DNA of 64,000 nt from Galeopsis tetrahit (taxonomy: Eukaryota > Streptophyta > Magnoliopsida > Lamiales > Lamiaceae), in contig OY776129.1 of NCBI GenBank assembly GCA_963675135.1, forward strand, positions 72,137,348 through 72,201,347, read 5' to 3'. Of the stretch, positions 36,660-48,804 are shown piece after piece. Both the position numbers and the translations under genes were made by a program. Every line of letters begins with the position of its first letter. Position 1 is the stretch's first letter. The notes under the pieces are model-generated. The model did no database searches. It was given only the letters and a program-made list of their open reading frames with translations, and was not told where the DNA came from.

Positions 36660-36666
36660 TATAAAA
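36660..36666 (+). promoter_or_regulatory. TATA box of CSLA copy 2
   Basis: TATAAAA lies 108 bases before the start codon, allowing a leader of about 75 bases. It sits within an otherwise ordinary CT-rich plant core promoter region. Confidence 0.55.
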
Positions 36667-36767
36667 CTACTTCACTTGACTCACCGACTACCCCAATAAC
36701 TTGCTCCACTCTCCTCTCCTCACCACAATACATTACATTGAATCCCCTGTTTCTTGAAAAACAAAAA

Positions 36768-39700
36768 ATGGGGGATATTTCAGGACAGAATTTTGGAGGG
36801 GCAGCGGGGCAATTTGGTCTTCTTTGGGAGTTAATAAAGGCGCCGTTGATCGTTCCTTTGCTCAACATTTGTGTGTACATTTGTTTAGCGATGTCGATAA
36901 TGGTGTTCATGGAAAGGGTGTATATGGGAGTTGTTATTGTTGTGGTGAAGCTATTCTGGAAAAAGCCTGAAAAGAGATACAAGTGGGAGGCCATTAAAGA
37001 GGACCTTGAAATGGGGAGTGCAGTTTTCCCAATGGTTCTTGTTCAGATCCCCATGTTTAATGAAAGAGAGGTACTGGAATCTATCACTTTTCTCTCTCAC
37101 TTTCTCATGTGGGGTATGTTTGGTTTAACACTTTTTTTTTTTTTTTTCTTTAAAATTTACAGGTTTACAAGATTTCCATTGGTGCAGCTTGTAATCTTTC
37201 TTGGCCTGCGGATAGGCTTATCATTCAAGTACTTGATGATTCCACTGACCTTCTCATCAAGGTAGTAGTAACACAAATTTGGAATTATTTTATCGCAAAA
37301 AATTCACATTTTTTACTAATTTCATATTTTTCTTGGACAATCTAAACAAGAACACTTTATATGGACGATGGATGCATGTAGCGTTATTTATCCTTATATT
37401 TCAATTTTAAAAAATATTTAATTCACGTGCATAATGAACATTATGTATTGACACAGCAAGCTAGTTCAACGTTTTTTTATTTTGTAATTTTTAATATAAA
37501 TTAATTGTATGTTTTTTTTATTTTGTAATCATGATTTTAGTAAGATATACGTGCCCCTATTAAAAATGATAGTAATTATTTTGGATTGTAGGAGTATCAT
37601 TAAAAAAAAACTCTCATTACCCCTATTTCATGTATCTTCGTTTTTTGTTTTCAATATTTAGGTACTAATAATTATCTGGAAACTAGTACACATGAGGATA
37701 GAATGAAAAGGCAAAACAAAAACTTAATTTTTAACAATAATAAATTTTATTTCTTAATTCATGAAAAAATAACGGTAGAAATACCTTGGTGGGACGGTGG
37801 GAGATATAGTCCAGATTTTTTTAATTTTTTTAATGGCATATACATTTATTTCACTAACCAAACCAACCATCATAAATTCTCTAGATTTTTTTAATTATTG
37901 CAAGATATTTGATTTTATATTATAATGATCCTACCTCTGTTATTGTTTATAGGACATGGTGGAGAAGGAATGCATTAGATGGGCAAGCAAAGGGGTGAAC
38001 ATTAGATACCAAATTAGAGAGTCCAGAGGAGGCTACAAAGCTGGAGCGCTTAAAGAAGGATTGAAACGCGACTATGTCAAAGAATGCGAACATGTTGTTA
38101 TTTTCGATGCTGATTTCCGACCCGAGCCCGATTTTCTCCGACGGGCCGTCCCGTTTCTCATTCACAACCCGGATATGGCTCTTGTGCAAGCTCGTTGGAG
38201 GTTTGGTAAGTTCAAACATTAATTCTTCCTAGTTTTTTAATAAGGTCATATTATAAATGATAAAAGAAAAAAAAATGACCCGAAAAACAACAAAAGAGTT
38301 CAAAAAATGACTTCGAACGACATCCAAACTTATATTGATATCAAACATTAATTCCTTCTAGTAACTAACTATATATACCATATCAAACATTCTTTCTAGT
38401 AAAATTAACTACATCATTAATTGTGGCCATCAAATCACTATTTAGGCACTTTATAGATTTAACACAAATACTGTTGGTTTTTCAATTTCACCAACATGAA
38501 GGAGTATAATTTATAATGAGTTTTGGATAGGGAAAAAACATAATAAAAAAAAAAAAGAGTTAATGGTGAAATATATCAACAAAGTTATACTAGTGCAAGG
38601 TGATGTCGCATTCTGGCACATGCATGAGTGTCGGTTGTTCTATTTTGGTATATATCTTCACTATTTATCGAAGAGGGTGAGGTGGGGATATATATATTTT
38701 ATTAATTTGTTGCATGCATTACGGGACACCCGCGCGCCACTCATCTGCAACAGAGCAAGACAATACATGAGAGGGCAAAAATATTTTTAATTAAGGTTGT
38801 CCGTGAATTCTTACTTAATATATCTTAATTAGTATTTAATATATGAAATAATACTAATGAACAATCCTCATGCACGTTAATTCTTCATGTCAAAGTCAAA
38901 GTTAAAGTCAAATGAGAAAATAAGGGAGTATAAATTTTTGTGTTTAAGTAAACAAACATCTTGATATGTATGCATGCACTCACTTGTATTTTTTAAATAT
39001 CATGTAAAACATAAGATTTGTTCTTAAATGACAAGTTGGTTTTTTTTAAAAAACGAAAGATATTATTATTTGGATATAAATGCAGTATTTCATATTTCAA
39101 ACATACACACATATGTTTGTATTTTTATGAATAAGAATAAATATTATCTTAAATATTTTACCTACTGTGAGTACTGATTAAGTAAACAACCTTTGTCGCT
39201 ATTATTTTTTTTCTGACTTAGCAGTTATGCGGTTTAACAACCACCAACATATATTCCATGGACAATTGTAGTAATCTAGGCTGATTAGTTGTAGCTACCC
39301 TGAATTAAATAATCTGACAAAATAAAAATCTTGCTTTCCAATTAGACTAAATAATTTAGTAATGTGGAAATTCATGGTTACTCAAAATACCCAATGACGA
39401 AACTATCCTGACCTTTATTCTGGAAGTATCCGTGGAACCCGGATTACACGGCATGAACGTGGTAGATGATGCGGGGCAGGTTTGTCTTTTTAAAGTTGGT
39501 AATTATCTTTTAAAAGAGGGTAGGATTTGTAATTTGAAACCTCCGCCCGGGTGCTGGTATCCTCTGTGTCAGTGCACACCGACAAGACACAATTTGGAAA
39601 ATAGTAGAATTAAAAAACCAATAAGTGGTAAATCAAGTTTGTGATTGAATGACGTGGCAATTAATTTTAATGTTGTGTCACATGGTGTCAGTAAAGTAAC

Positions 39701-41368
39701 TACACTTTTTACTATACTAGAGTTATTTGAAAAACAAAAACCTTGGTCCAATTAATCATCACACTGATCAATCAAATAAAAATAAAAAAACAAGATAGGA
39801 TCATAAAATTGCATAACCATGATTTTAAGTTGGTGTAAATTTGGGTTATTAATTAAACATGGATTATGAATTGCTGCAGTGAATTCAAATGAGTGTTTGC
39901 TAACAAGAATGCAAGAAATGTCATTGGACTATCATTTCACAGTTGAACAAGAAGTGGGATCAGCAACTCATGCATTCTTTGGCTTCAACGGTACTTGAAT
40001 CATGCATGTTGTTACAATATTAATCAATTCTTGTTCAATATAATATTTGTTTGTAATATAGGAACGGGTGGAATATGGAGAATTTCGGCAATCAATGAGG
40101 CGGGAGGGTGGAAAGATAGGACGACGGTGGAAGACATGGATCTGGCGGTTCGTGCGGGTCTTAAAGGATGGAAATTTCTATACCTAGGAGATCTCCAGGT
40201 GAACAGACCATTTCTCGATTTATGCTTGTCATACTTGTGCAGAAAATAACAACATGTGACTGATCATGTTTTGAGTTTGGTATGATAGGTGAAAAGTGAG
40301 CTTCCAAGTACTTTCAAAGCATTCAGGTTTCAGCAACACAGATGGTCTTGTGGCCCAGCTAATTTGTTCAGGAAATTGATGATGGACATTGCTCTAAACA
40401 AGGTCCACGGTTAATCACAACTCTCTCTAGCTATATAATATATGTGCAATTGGAATATTAAAATATTACTAACATATACTAGTATGATTTGATTTGTTGG
40501 CTGCAGAAAGTAACTTTGTACAAAAAGTTTTACGTCATCTACAGCTTCTTCTTTGTTCGAAAGGTCATAGCTCACTTGTTCACTTTCTTCTTCTACTGTG
40601 TCGTATTGCCATTGACTATTTTGGTCCCTGAAGTATACGTCCCAAAGTGGGGCGCTATTTACATCCCCTGCATTATAACCGCTCTCAACTCTGTTGGAAC
40701 ACCAAGGTATATTTATTTGATATACAACTAATACTTTTTATGGTATGGTCTGATACTTTTTATGGTTCAGCAAAAAAAAATATAGAAAAATTGTTTGATT
40801 TGAAGTTTTATAGTCAAAATCAGGTCAACTGAAGTGTTAAGTCATAGTTTCTACTTTCAACATTAAGGTTGTGGTGGCTTGGCTGTATGATCTGATTGAA
40901 ATCTTAAAATTTCAGATCATTCCATCTGCTGTTCTACTGGGTACTTTTCGAGAATGTGATGTCTTTCCATCGGACCAAGGCGACATTCATCGGCCTGTTG
41001 GAGGCCAAGAGAGTTAACGAATGGGTTGTCACCGAAAAGCTTGGAGATACCCTCAAGAACAAAACTAATAAAGCTGGAATTAAGAAGTTGTCTCTATCCA
41101 AGTTTCTTGGAGACAGGTTAAAAGTCAATTTTCTGTCGTTAAAGTGTAATGACAAGATTTATGTCATTAAAGTTCAATTTAGTTATGATCAAGATTGTTT
41201 TGCAGGGTACAAGTACAAGAGCTGGGGTTCGCGGTGTTTCTTTTCATATGTGGCTGCTATGACTTCCTGTATGGAAAAAACAGTTATTTCATATATTTGT
41301 TCCTTCAAGTTATCAGCTTTACGATAGCAGGATTTGGGTATATTGGAACAATCGTTCCGGGTTCATAA
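36768..41368 (+). CDS. CSLA: CSLA glucomannan 4-beta-mannosyltransferase, tandem copy 2
   Basis: Nine exons: 36768-37070, 37163-37261, 37953-38205, 39880-39990, 40062-40198, 40289-40402, 40507-40706, 40916-41116, 41206-41368. They join to 526 residues. The GT2 signature is complete: VLDDSTD (D126, D127), DAD (186-188), VEDMD (E279, D280) and QQHRW (316-320), with ARWRFV and GTIVP near the C-terminus as in CSLA2/CSLA9-type enzymes. The product should be a Golgi polytopic enzyme that polymerises beta-1,4-linked mannose, or mannose and glucose, from GDP-sugars for hemicellulose. The start at 36768 was chosen over the upstream in-frame ATG because MGDISGQNFGG fits the family length and follows the TATA box by a normal leader. 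Intron 3 is 1.7 kb and holds no gene. Confidence 0.95.
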
Positions 41369-43255
41369 CAGAATTCGGAAAAATAGCTCTACGTACCTTC
41401 CAAGTTTTGTTTGTATTTTTAGACTACACAAATAGTATGTACATGTTTGCTTCATTTCTTATTGCATGCAGACAGTTGAATATAAATTTATAGTGCTTTT
41501 TAGTTATGTTATTGTATTTAATTTTGAAGAGTCATAGTTTTTTAAGTTTTTTTTATAGCAGAGGAAATAAATTGATGAACTTTTGTCAGTTTTTAATTAT
41601 TGTTCTCATCTTTTTTTCCATTTCATAGAATGTTGTGGAGAAAGTGTTCTTCTATTAACATGTTCATATATTAAATAAGAACGACACTAAATATTTAGAT
41701 TCTAGATATTTATAATATGATAAAAGGTTAAAAATACTCTTAATTGAATATTATATTCTTTAACAAGGGTATTACAGTAAAATTATATTTTTTAAAATTA
41801 ATTCTAGTTATCCAAAATCTGGATAACCATCTTTTTCGATTAAATATTAATACATATGTAAAACCCAAGATTATGTTGCCTGATATTATTGTGATTCAAA
41901 CTTTTTATTTTATTTTTTGGCTTGCTTGTAATTGTGGATGCATGTGATGTTGTTTAAAATAGGACCACGAAGAATCTGTTGTGTCTCCTTAAAAAATTGT
42001 GTCACAAAGATTGTGATATTTGTTCTTATGTTCTACTTTCACATGTACGTGTTCACATTGCAAATAATTTAGGGAGAAAATGATTATACCTTGTTACAAA
42101 TAACTTTTTTTTATCCACATGACCCATCACTATCCTCTTTTCACAAATGGAACAAATTTTCGTGTATAATTCGTTTCAACCTCTCCCCTCATTTCACACA
42201 CTCTCTCAACTCTCCCTCTCTTCCTTACCCTCCTTTAAATAAAGAAAAGAAAAAAAAAATGATAAAACTTATATGAGAGACCTAAATTATTCCAATTTAA
42301 TACATTATGCGATTTCAATTTGTTTGACCAATAAGCCCTCCCGCTCAGATTAATCATTTTTATATTTAAACGTATTTACAGTATTTATATATATTAATTT
42401 TATTTACTTATTATTTTTATACAAGTATTTAATGGTATGAAATTTTAGTGGGATATATGATGATTGTGTATTGTTTGTACACATCAGCTTTCAGGAAATG
42501 AGTATATTGTCCGAAGTTTGAATTGCAAAAATAAATAAATTAAATTGATGATTTATTTGCAAACATGATTTAAATTTATTTTAGATTGCAATTTAAAAAA
42601 ATGTGGTGATTTTGGTTACAATTAAACTAAAAAATAATTTAACTACCTATTGAAACAAAATATGATAGTTTAGTAGTAGCATATGTTATAATGGTAGCTC
42701 TAGTCCTAGGGATTAGTAAAGAAAGCAAAATCATTTCAGGGACAAATTTTTATGAACGATTAAGATTCTTTGATGAATTTAATTGAAATATGGCATTGAA
42801 GGACTGTGCATGACCAAAATAGAAGGACAACCCAAATTATATTTTTAAGATTCTTTGATGAATTTAATTGAATTTTTTTTTTTTCTTAATTTGTATGAAG
42901 TGAACAAGTGGACTGGGTACGATCCTCTGTCTGCGCAATGATTTATAAATATATAGCCCTACGATACCTGTAAATTGGGTCACCTAGCTAGTCAATTGTT
43001 ATGTTATGTCTATTAAATTTGCCGGAATTCCTCGAATTAATTACTTTAATTATCTGATAGGAGCATTATTTTATACCACTCAGATTTAATTTACTGACTT
43101 AATTATATACTAACGCACTATTCCGTCCAATTCAAATCTTTTTATTTAAAATTTTATTATTTTCAACATATTTTTATCTGTTTTTTTTTCCTGAAATAAT
43201 TATGTGCTATAAATTAAATATCTAAATAAAATTAATAAAATTTTGCATGATACGA
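41369..43255. other. AT-rich intergenic DNA after CSLA copy 2
   Basis: It contains the presumed 3' untranslated region and then AT-rich sequence. Small frames (41744-41947, 42091-42276) have no family resemblance. No repeat ends were recognised. Confidence 0.5.
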
Positions 43256-43757
43256 TTTTTTTTTTTTGAAAGTTAAAGGACACTTTCAATTTATTTGCAA
43301 GTAGAACAAAGCAAATTGAGAAGGTCTTCCACAATAGTTGAAGGTTGACTCCAGTATAAGAACTCTCAAAAGCACGAGAGTGATATTTAACTTCCATAAA
43401 AAAAAAAAAAAAACACGAGAGTTCCTAGCAAGTGTATGTGTCACTATGTTGGCATTACGATTCATTAAATTAATATTGAATTGAGATTAATTCTCACGTA
43501 AATGTGGTCTGGATCAACTCAATGTAATCTCCAAATGTTGATCGAGACACCATCCGCTGCCTGATCGTATCATAGACCCATTTCGCATCCATTTTCACCA
43601 CAACTGTATTGAAACCCATGGCCACACCCATCTGATCGCATCCATTTATTCCCTTATATGACGCATATTTTAAAATGGAGCATTGTCTCATTACATAACG
43701 AAATTGTTTACCCATCAATAATTGACCTAAAAAATATAATTTCAAAATTTTTAACAT
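43256..43757 (-). pseudogene. 5'-truncated LINE relic with RNase H-like fragment
   Basis: The minus strand encodes MGFNTVVVKMDAKWVYDTI, and after an interruption NRNANIVTHTLARNSR. These are two conserved blocks of the RNase H-like domain found at the end of plant LINE ORF2. Two T runs on the + strand (an A tail in element orientation) lie at about 43257-43267, and an A run at about 43398-43414 interrupts the copy. The reading frame is broken. Borders are approximate. Confidence 0.65.
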
Positions 43758-44819
43758 TGTTTTATTGGCCCATTTCTCTTCGATCTAGTCTGTCTTGAAT
43801 GCGCAAGTTTAAGGTCCATGCAATTTTTGTTTGTTTGTTTTGGTAGCAAACCTAATTTTAAAACATATGCTTGTGAACACGAGATGCATTTATAAGAGCC
43901 AAGAAAATGGGAATAAAGTGGACCAAACGAAGTTATGAGATTAACAAATAATAACCAAAGATTTCAAATATATAGCTGGATAGGCACACATGGGTTGCAA
44001 TTTTTTTAGTTGAAATGTCTCTCTCAAGTCTCAACTATGCTGTCTCTTGTCTTTAATCGGGCTTATAAACATGCCCCTTTTTTCTTTTTTGGGTATAATT
44101 ATTGCAACAACGTAAAACTCAAATAACGACATTAAAATTCATTTATGTATCAATATTAAAGCCTGGTATCTTGGGGAACATCTCGACCCATATGGTTTTT
44201 TGAAATTGGAATTTGGAGGTCCATATTTTGCACCATTAGTTAATACTCTAATCATTACAAATTTTTCTTTAAACTTTGTGTCCAAAAAATACCGTAAACT
44301 TTCGGATAAGCGGAGGGAGTATAATTTTTAGTTAGCAGAGAGAATCAGTGAATTCACTTAAAAAAAAAAATGCAACTCTTTGTTATTGAACAATATTGGT
44401 GAATTCTTAAATCGTATCACTCTTTGTTTTTTTTAGCAAAATTCGTGGGCTCATTTAAAACACATCACTCTTAATTACTGAACAATATCAATAAATTCCT
44501 TAAAAAATACCATCAAACTCATCTTAGTAAAACACAGTTAACAATCACTTTACAATTGACATATATACAATCTCAAATTGTTGCCAAATGATTGATTCAA
44601 AAAAATGAGGGTGACAGAGTCGGAGGAGGAGAAGAAGAAGATTAGGTGGTTGAGTAATTTTTCTTCTTGATACCTCCATCCAAGAACATGTCACCTTTGT
44701 TTCAATTTTTTTTTTTGAAGGGTTTGTTTCAATTTCATATATAAAAACATGCAATAATATTAACATGGGCCTAGTGTAGTATACATGCCGAATAGGGCAA
44801 CTTTTAAAAAGAAAATATC
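43758..44819. other. AT-rich intergenic DNA
   Basis: No gene is seen. A lone Stowaway-like right end (GCGGAGGGAG then TA, about 44310-44321) is present without a clear partner. Confidence 0.45.
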
Positions 44820-45541
44820 GGGCTAACTATTTACACCTCCATTTGCGTTGAAAACACCCTCCGATTGATGCACCCAAAAAAAAAAAAATGTCAGGATGGA
44901 TGCACCCAAAAAAAAAATAAAAAATGTCAGGATGGATGCACCAAAAAAAAAAAAAAATTGACAAGATGAAAGATGCACCCCTCAAATTATTCTAAATACT
45001 CTTTTATCTAAAAAAAACTACCAGTCGAACTCTCCCTCCCCTTTCCCTTCTCTCCATTTTTTCTGTCTTTTTACGTCTTTTCTCCAACCCCATTTCTTCT
45101 TCCCCACTCCCAAGCTTTCATGGCCGCTGCCACCAACCAACTTCTCCCTTCTCCCCCCTAAATCCCTTTGATTTTTCATGTATTTTTGTTGGTAGTCGTT
45201 CGTCGCCCCCCATTCCACACCCTCACTCCACTCGCCGACAGCGGTTGCCGGTCGCCCCAGCCCTTCAGGTTTGATTTTTTCTTTTTTTTCTATATTCTTC
45301 AATTTTTTTTTTTTAAATTTGATCATTTGTGTCGACCATATACACTCTCGTCGACAAAGTTGAGCTTGGTGTGTCGAAAATTATAAAAAAAAAAAAAAAG
45401 AGTTTCTGAGTTTTTTTTTTTTTTTTTTGATTTGGATGATATTGGATGTCGAATTGACGGTGGTTTGAATGATATTGGATGTCGGAATTGGTGTGTTCTA
45501 AGGCAAATTGGAGGTGTAAATAGTCAGCGCCAAATACTATT
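44820..45541. mobile_element. Non-autonomous Mutator-like element C (about 720 bp)
   Basis: The left end GGGCTAACTATTTACACCTC and the right end GAGGTGTAAATAGTCAGCGC are inverted partners of the same family as elements A and B. It also has a CT/GC-rich stretch (about 45030-45270) and half of the GTCGACCATATACACTC hairpin (about 45332-45360), with the second half lost. No exact 9-bp duplication was found, so the copy is older. Confidence 0.7.
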
Positions 45542-45644
45542 GAGAAGTGTATGGGAAATGCTATGGGCCGATATAATTTATAATGGGCCAAATTTTCCTT
45601 TTAATATGCACCGGGCCACGGATAAATGCCCCCAATTATTATGT

Positions 45645-46120
45645 GTTCACCCTTGGGATGTGTTCACCCCTCACACATGAGTTCATCCACCACTTATTTT
45701 TCAAAATTACCATCCTTACTCATAAACACTATTTTTTCTTCTACTTCACCATTTTTTTTGGATTTCTCTTCACCATGGTCCGATTTCACACTCACTACTC
45801 ATTATTCAATATATGTGTAACGTATTTCATTTTTCGATTTTTTTTACAAAATTGCGTTTTGCAAAAACTCAGCACTGACATTATTAATCAAAACGTGGAA
45901 AAGTAAATCGAGTTTTGATTCATAACGTGAAACTTTTTTTCGAAAAATCTCACAAAACTCGGCGAACCAGTGCTGGGTTTTTACAAAACGCAATTTTTGT
46001 AAAAAAAAAACTCGAAAACAAAATACACTACACATATATTCGTTACAACTACACAATCATGCAACAATACAGTCAATTTTTTTATGAGTGGGGTGAACTC
46101 AACCCATTGGGGTAATATAG
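45645..46120. mobile_element. Hairpin MITE next to the tRNA gene (about 475 bp)
   Basis: The outer ends CACCCTTGGGATGTGTTCAC and GTGAACTCAACCCATTGGGG are imperfect inverted partners. The centre is a strong palindrome: 45834-45878 pairs with 45968-46017 around CAAAACGCAATTTTTGT-like arms. The whole segment can fold on itself. No transposase, and no clear target duplication. Confidence 0.55.
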
Positions 46121-46214
46121 TCTTTGTGGCCTTAGCCTATGCACATATAGCACTATAGGGTCCGCAACCGCAATTACATCTTCGGTCTTCTAAAACAAAA
46201 AACTACTACTAGTG

Positions 46215-46297
46215 TGGTGGCTGTGGGGTTCGAACCCACGCGCACTTATGTGCAGAAGATCTTAAGTCTTCCCCCTTAACCTCTCGGGCAAACCACC
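46215..46297 (-). tRNA. trnL-UAA: tRNA-Leu (anticodon UAA)
   Basis: The 83-base minus-strand sequence folds as a tRNA. The acceptor stem GGTGGTT pairs with AGCCACC with discriminator A; there is a D arm with GGTTAA, anticodon loop CTTAAGA (anticodon TAA at 46262-46264), a long class II variable arm (GCAC/GTGC) and a T arm with GTTCGAAC. There is no intron and no encoded CCA, as expected for a nuclear gene. It lies 219 bases upstream of U2AF35, on the opposite strand. Confidence 0.95.
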
Positions 46298-46516
46298 AAC
46301 TTTATTTTTTTTTCGTTAATTTATATATTTATCTAAATACATTTTTCGTAAGTTTAGAAGTATCCAGAAGTTTTGCCTGGCTCTCCTTTATACGCACCCC
46401 TCTCTCCCGGTCCCTCCCTTCCCTTGTATTTAATCTTGGCGTGAAACCCTAACCGGCGAATTCGCTGTTCAAAAATTGAAAAAATCAAGAAGAAATTTCT
46501 GAATTTGAATTGAGCG

Positions 46517-48804
46517 ATGGCGGAGCACTTGGCGTCTATTTTCGGGACGGAGAAGGATAGGGTTAACTGCCCCTTCTACTTCAAGATCGGCGCCTGCAGG
46601 CATGGCGACCGTTGCTCGCGTCTCCACACGAAGCCCAGTATAAGTCCGACGCTTCTGCTTTCCAACATGTACCAGCGCCCCGACATGATTACTCCTGGCG
46701 TCGACGCTCAGGGCCAGCCAATTGATCCCAAAAAGATGCAGGAACATTTCGAGGTTACCCCTATCTCCTCTTATTTTTCTGCATATGTTGATTAGTTATG
46801 TGGTGATCTCTTATGCGTTCATAATTGTCTTGAGATTTGTCGTCTATGAGTTGTAGGATTGTTGCGTGATTTAGTTTCGTGAAGTAAAGAAGATAAATTA
46901 ATTCGCGAGCTTTTTATTTATAATGTTATGGGCGTTGATAGGTTATATATGGTGTTTGTTGCAATAGGATTTAGTATTGATTATTAATGTACTTTTTAAT
47001 TTGCTTCCTGTTGTTTGGGGTTTGAATTTTTGGTTTTGTTGTATAAAGCCTGTCTAAGCTGAAAAACACATGATTTTCTTTCAGAAAAGGACTAGTGATT
47101 GCAATATTTTAATATTTGCTATTTGCATTGAAATTATATAGCTGATGCCTTTTGAACCTCATTTTGGTGTCAAGTATGGGTAATGCTTTCTACCCTTGGC
47201 TTTTCAGCTTTTTTTTTTTGGTTGCGATGTTTGTTTAGCTGTTTATGAATTCATAGGCGAGTGCAGTGGAATTATGTAAGGTGAACAATTTTTGTGGTTT
47301 TTCTCTGATAAATTGTGGGAGTTTGAGGAATTGCGAACTCATAGCTTTCTTATTCTGCTTTTAATACTATATGATGTCCATAGAGATTTCTGTGTTTGTG
47401 CTTTTGCGTATATAATTGTTACCCATTGCACTGATGATTCTGGATATGTGCTTTAATTGCATGTATAATTTCTTATCTGATATTTTGTTTCGTTTAATGA
47501 TGTAGGATTTTTATGAGGACCTGTTTGAGGAACTGAGCAAGTATGGAGAGATTGAAAGTTTGAACATTTGTGACAATCTTGCTGACCACATGGTATATCA
47601 TATCTCATTACTCCCTCTTTTTTTAAGTGCTTATTTCTAGTATTAAATATTAATAGCTTTTCTTTTTGGCAGGTTGGCAATGTTTATGTCCAGTTTAGAG
47701 AGGAAGAACATGCTGGGAATGCTTTGAAAAACCTGACTGGAAGATATTATGCAGGTACTTTTGTAATTTTGTATTGCGCATGCTTATTGAAATCTGAGGG
47801 ATTATACTTTTGCTAAATGTTTCATGAAGATAATATTTTTGTTTTAATGTATATCTGCAGGACGGCCCATTATTGTAGATTTTTCTCCAGTGACTGATTT
47901 TCGTGAAGCCACCTGCAGGCAGTATGAGGAGGATGCCTGCAACCGTGGTGGGTACTGCAACTTCATGCATCTGAAGAGGATTAGCAGGTTGTTTGATTGT
48001 TTGTCATATGGCCATACAATCTTGTTAAATTATTTCTTTATTGTTCTTAAATCCCCACCTTTCCACCTTTTTGAAAATTGAATCTAATATTGACTTTTGA
48101 GTTTTGGAAAATAAAACTTCAAGTTTTAAAGAATGTGCAATTCGATCTTCTGGGTAGATTGATTCTTGCCCATTTCTGTTGTTTCATCCTACATGTCAAC
48201 AAATTTAATTTCCATACGATGTTATTCACCCTAAAAACAACTCAAACGGGTAAGATTCATCCTGCCTGGAAGTTCGAATTGCGTTTTTTTTTAAAATTGA
48301 GGTTTTATTTACCAAAATTCAGAAGTTCAGATTAGATTGTAATTTATGAAAAGGTTTTGATTAAAGCAACAATTAAGACGTAAATTATGCATAAATGATA
48401 CATTTTCTATTCAATGTAGGGAGTTGAGACGCCAGTTGTTTGGGAGAAGCAGGAGAAGGCATAGCCGAAGCAGGAGCAGAAGTCCTTACAGGCATCGTAG
48501 CTATGAAGATCGCTCTCATGGGAGTCGCAGCAGAAGGTACGATGAGCGTGACTACTATGAAAGTCAAAGCAGGAGGCGCAGAAGCACAAGTCAAAGCCGT
48601 AGGAGGGGTAGAAGCCGAAGCCCAGGTGGCAGAAGGGATTATAGTCCTATTAGGGGAGGTAGTGAAGAGAGACGGGCTAAAATTGAGCAATGGAACAGGG
48701 AAAAGGAAGAGGCAGAACGTGCCAGCAAGGCAAATGCTGGTGGTGAGGATCGCAGATCAGAAAATGACAGAAGTGGGGCAGAATCAGAGCAGAATGGGTA
48801 TTAA
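46517..48804 (+). CDS. U2AF35: U2AF small subunit (U2AF35), pre-mRNA splicing factor
   Basis: Five exons: 46517-46753, 47506-47592, 47673-47754, 47861-47987, 48420-48804, joined in frame to 305 residues (Arabidopsis paralogues are about 283-296). Domain order: first CCCH zinc finger (Cys18, Cys27, Cys33, His37), a UHM-type RRM (about 44-145), second CCCH finger (Cys154, Cys162, Cys168, His172), then an Arg/Ser-rich tail from about 186. The protein works in the nucleus with U2AF65 and reads the AG at the 3' splice site. The last exon also gives long frames in other registers because of the RS repeats; these are shadows. Everything looks intact. Confidence 0.96.
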
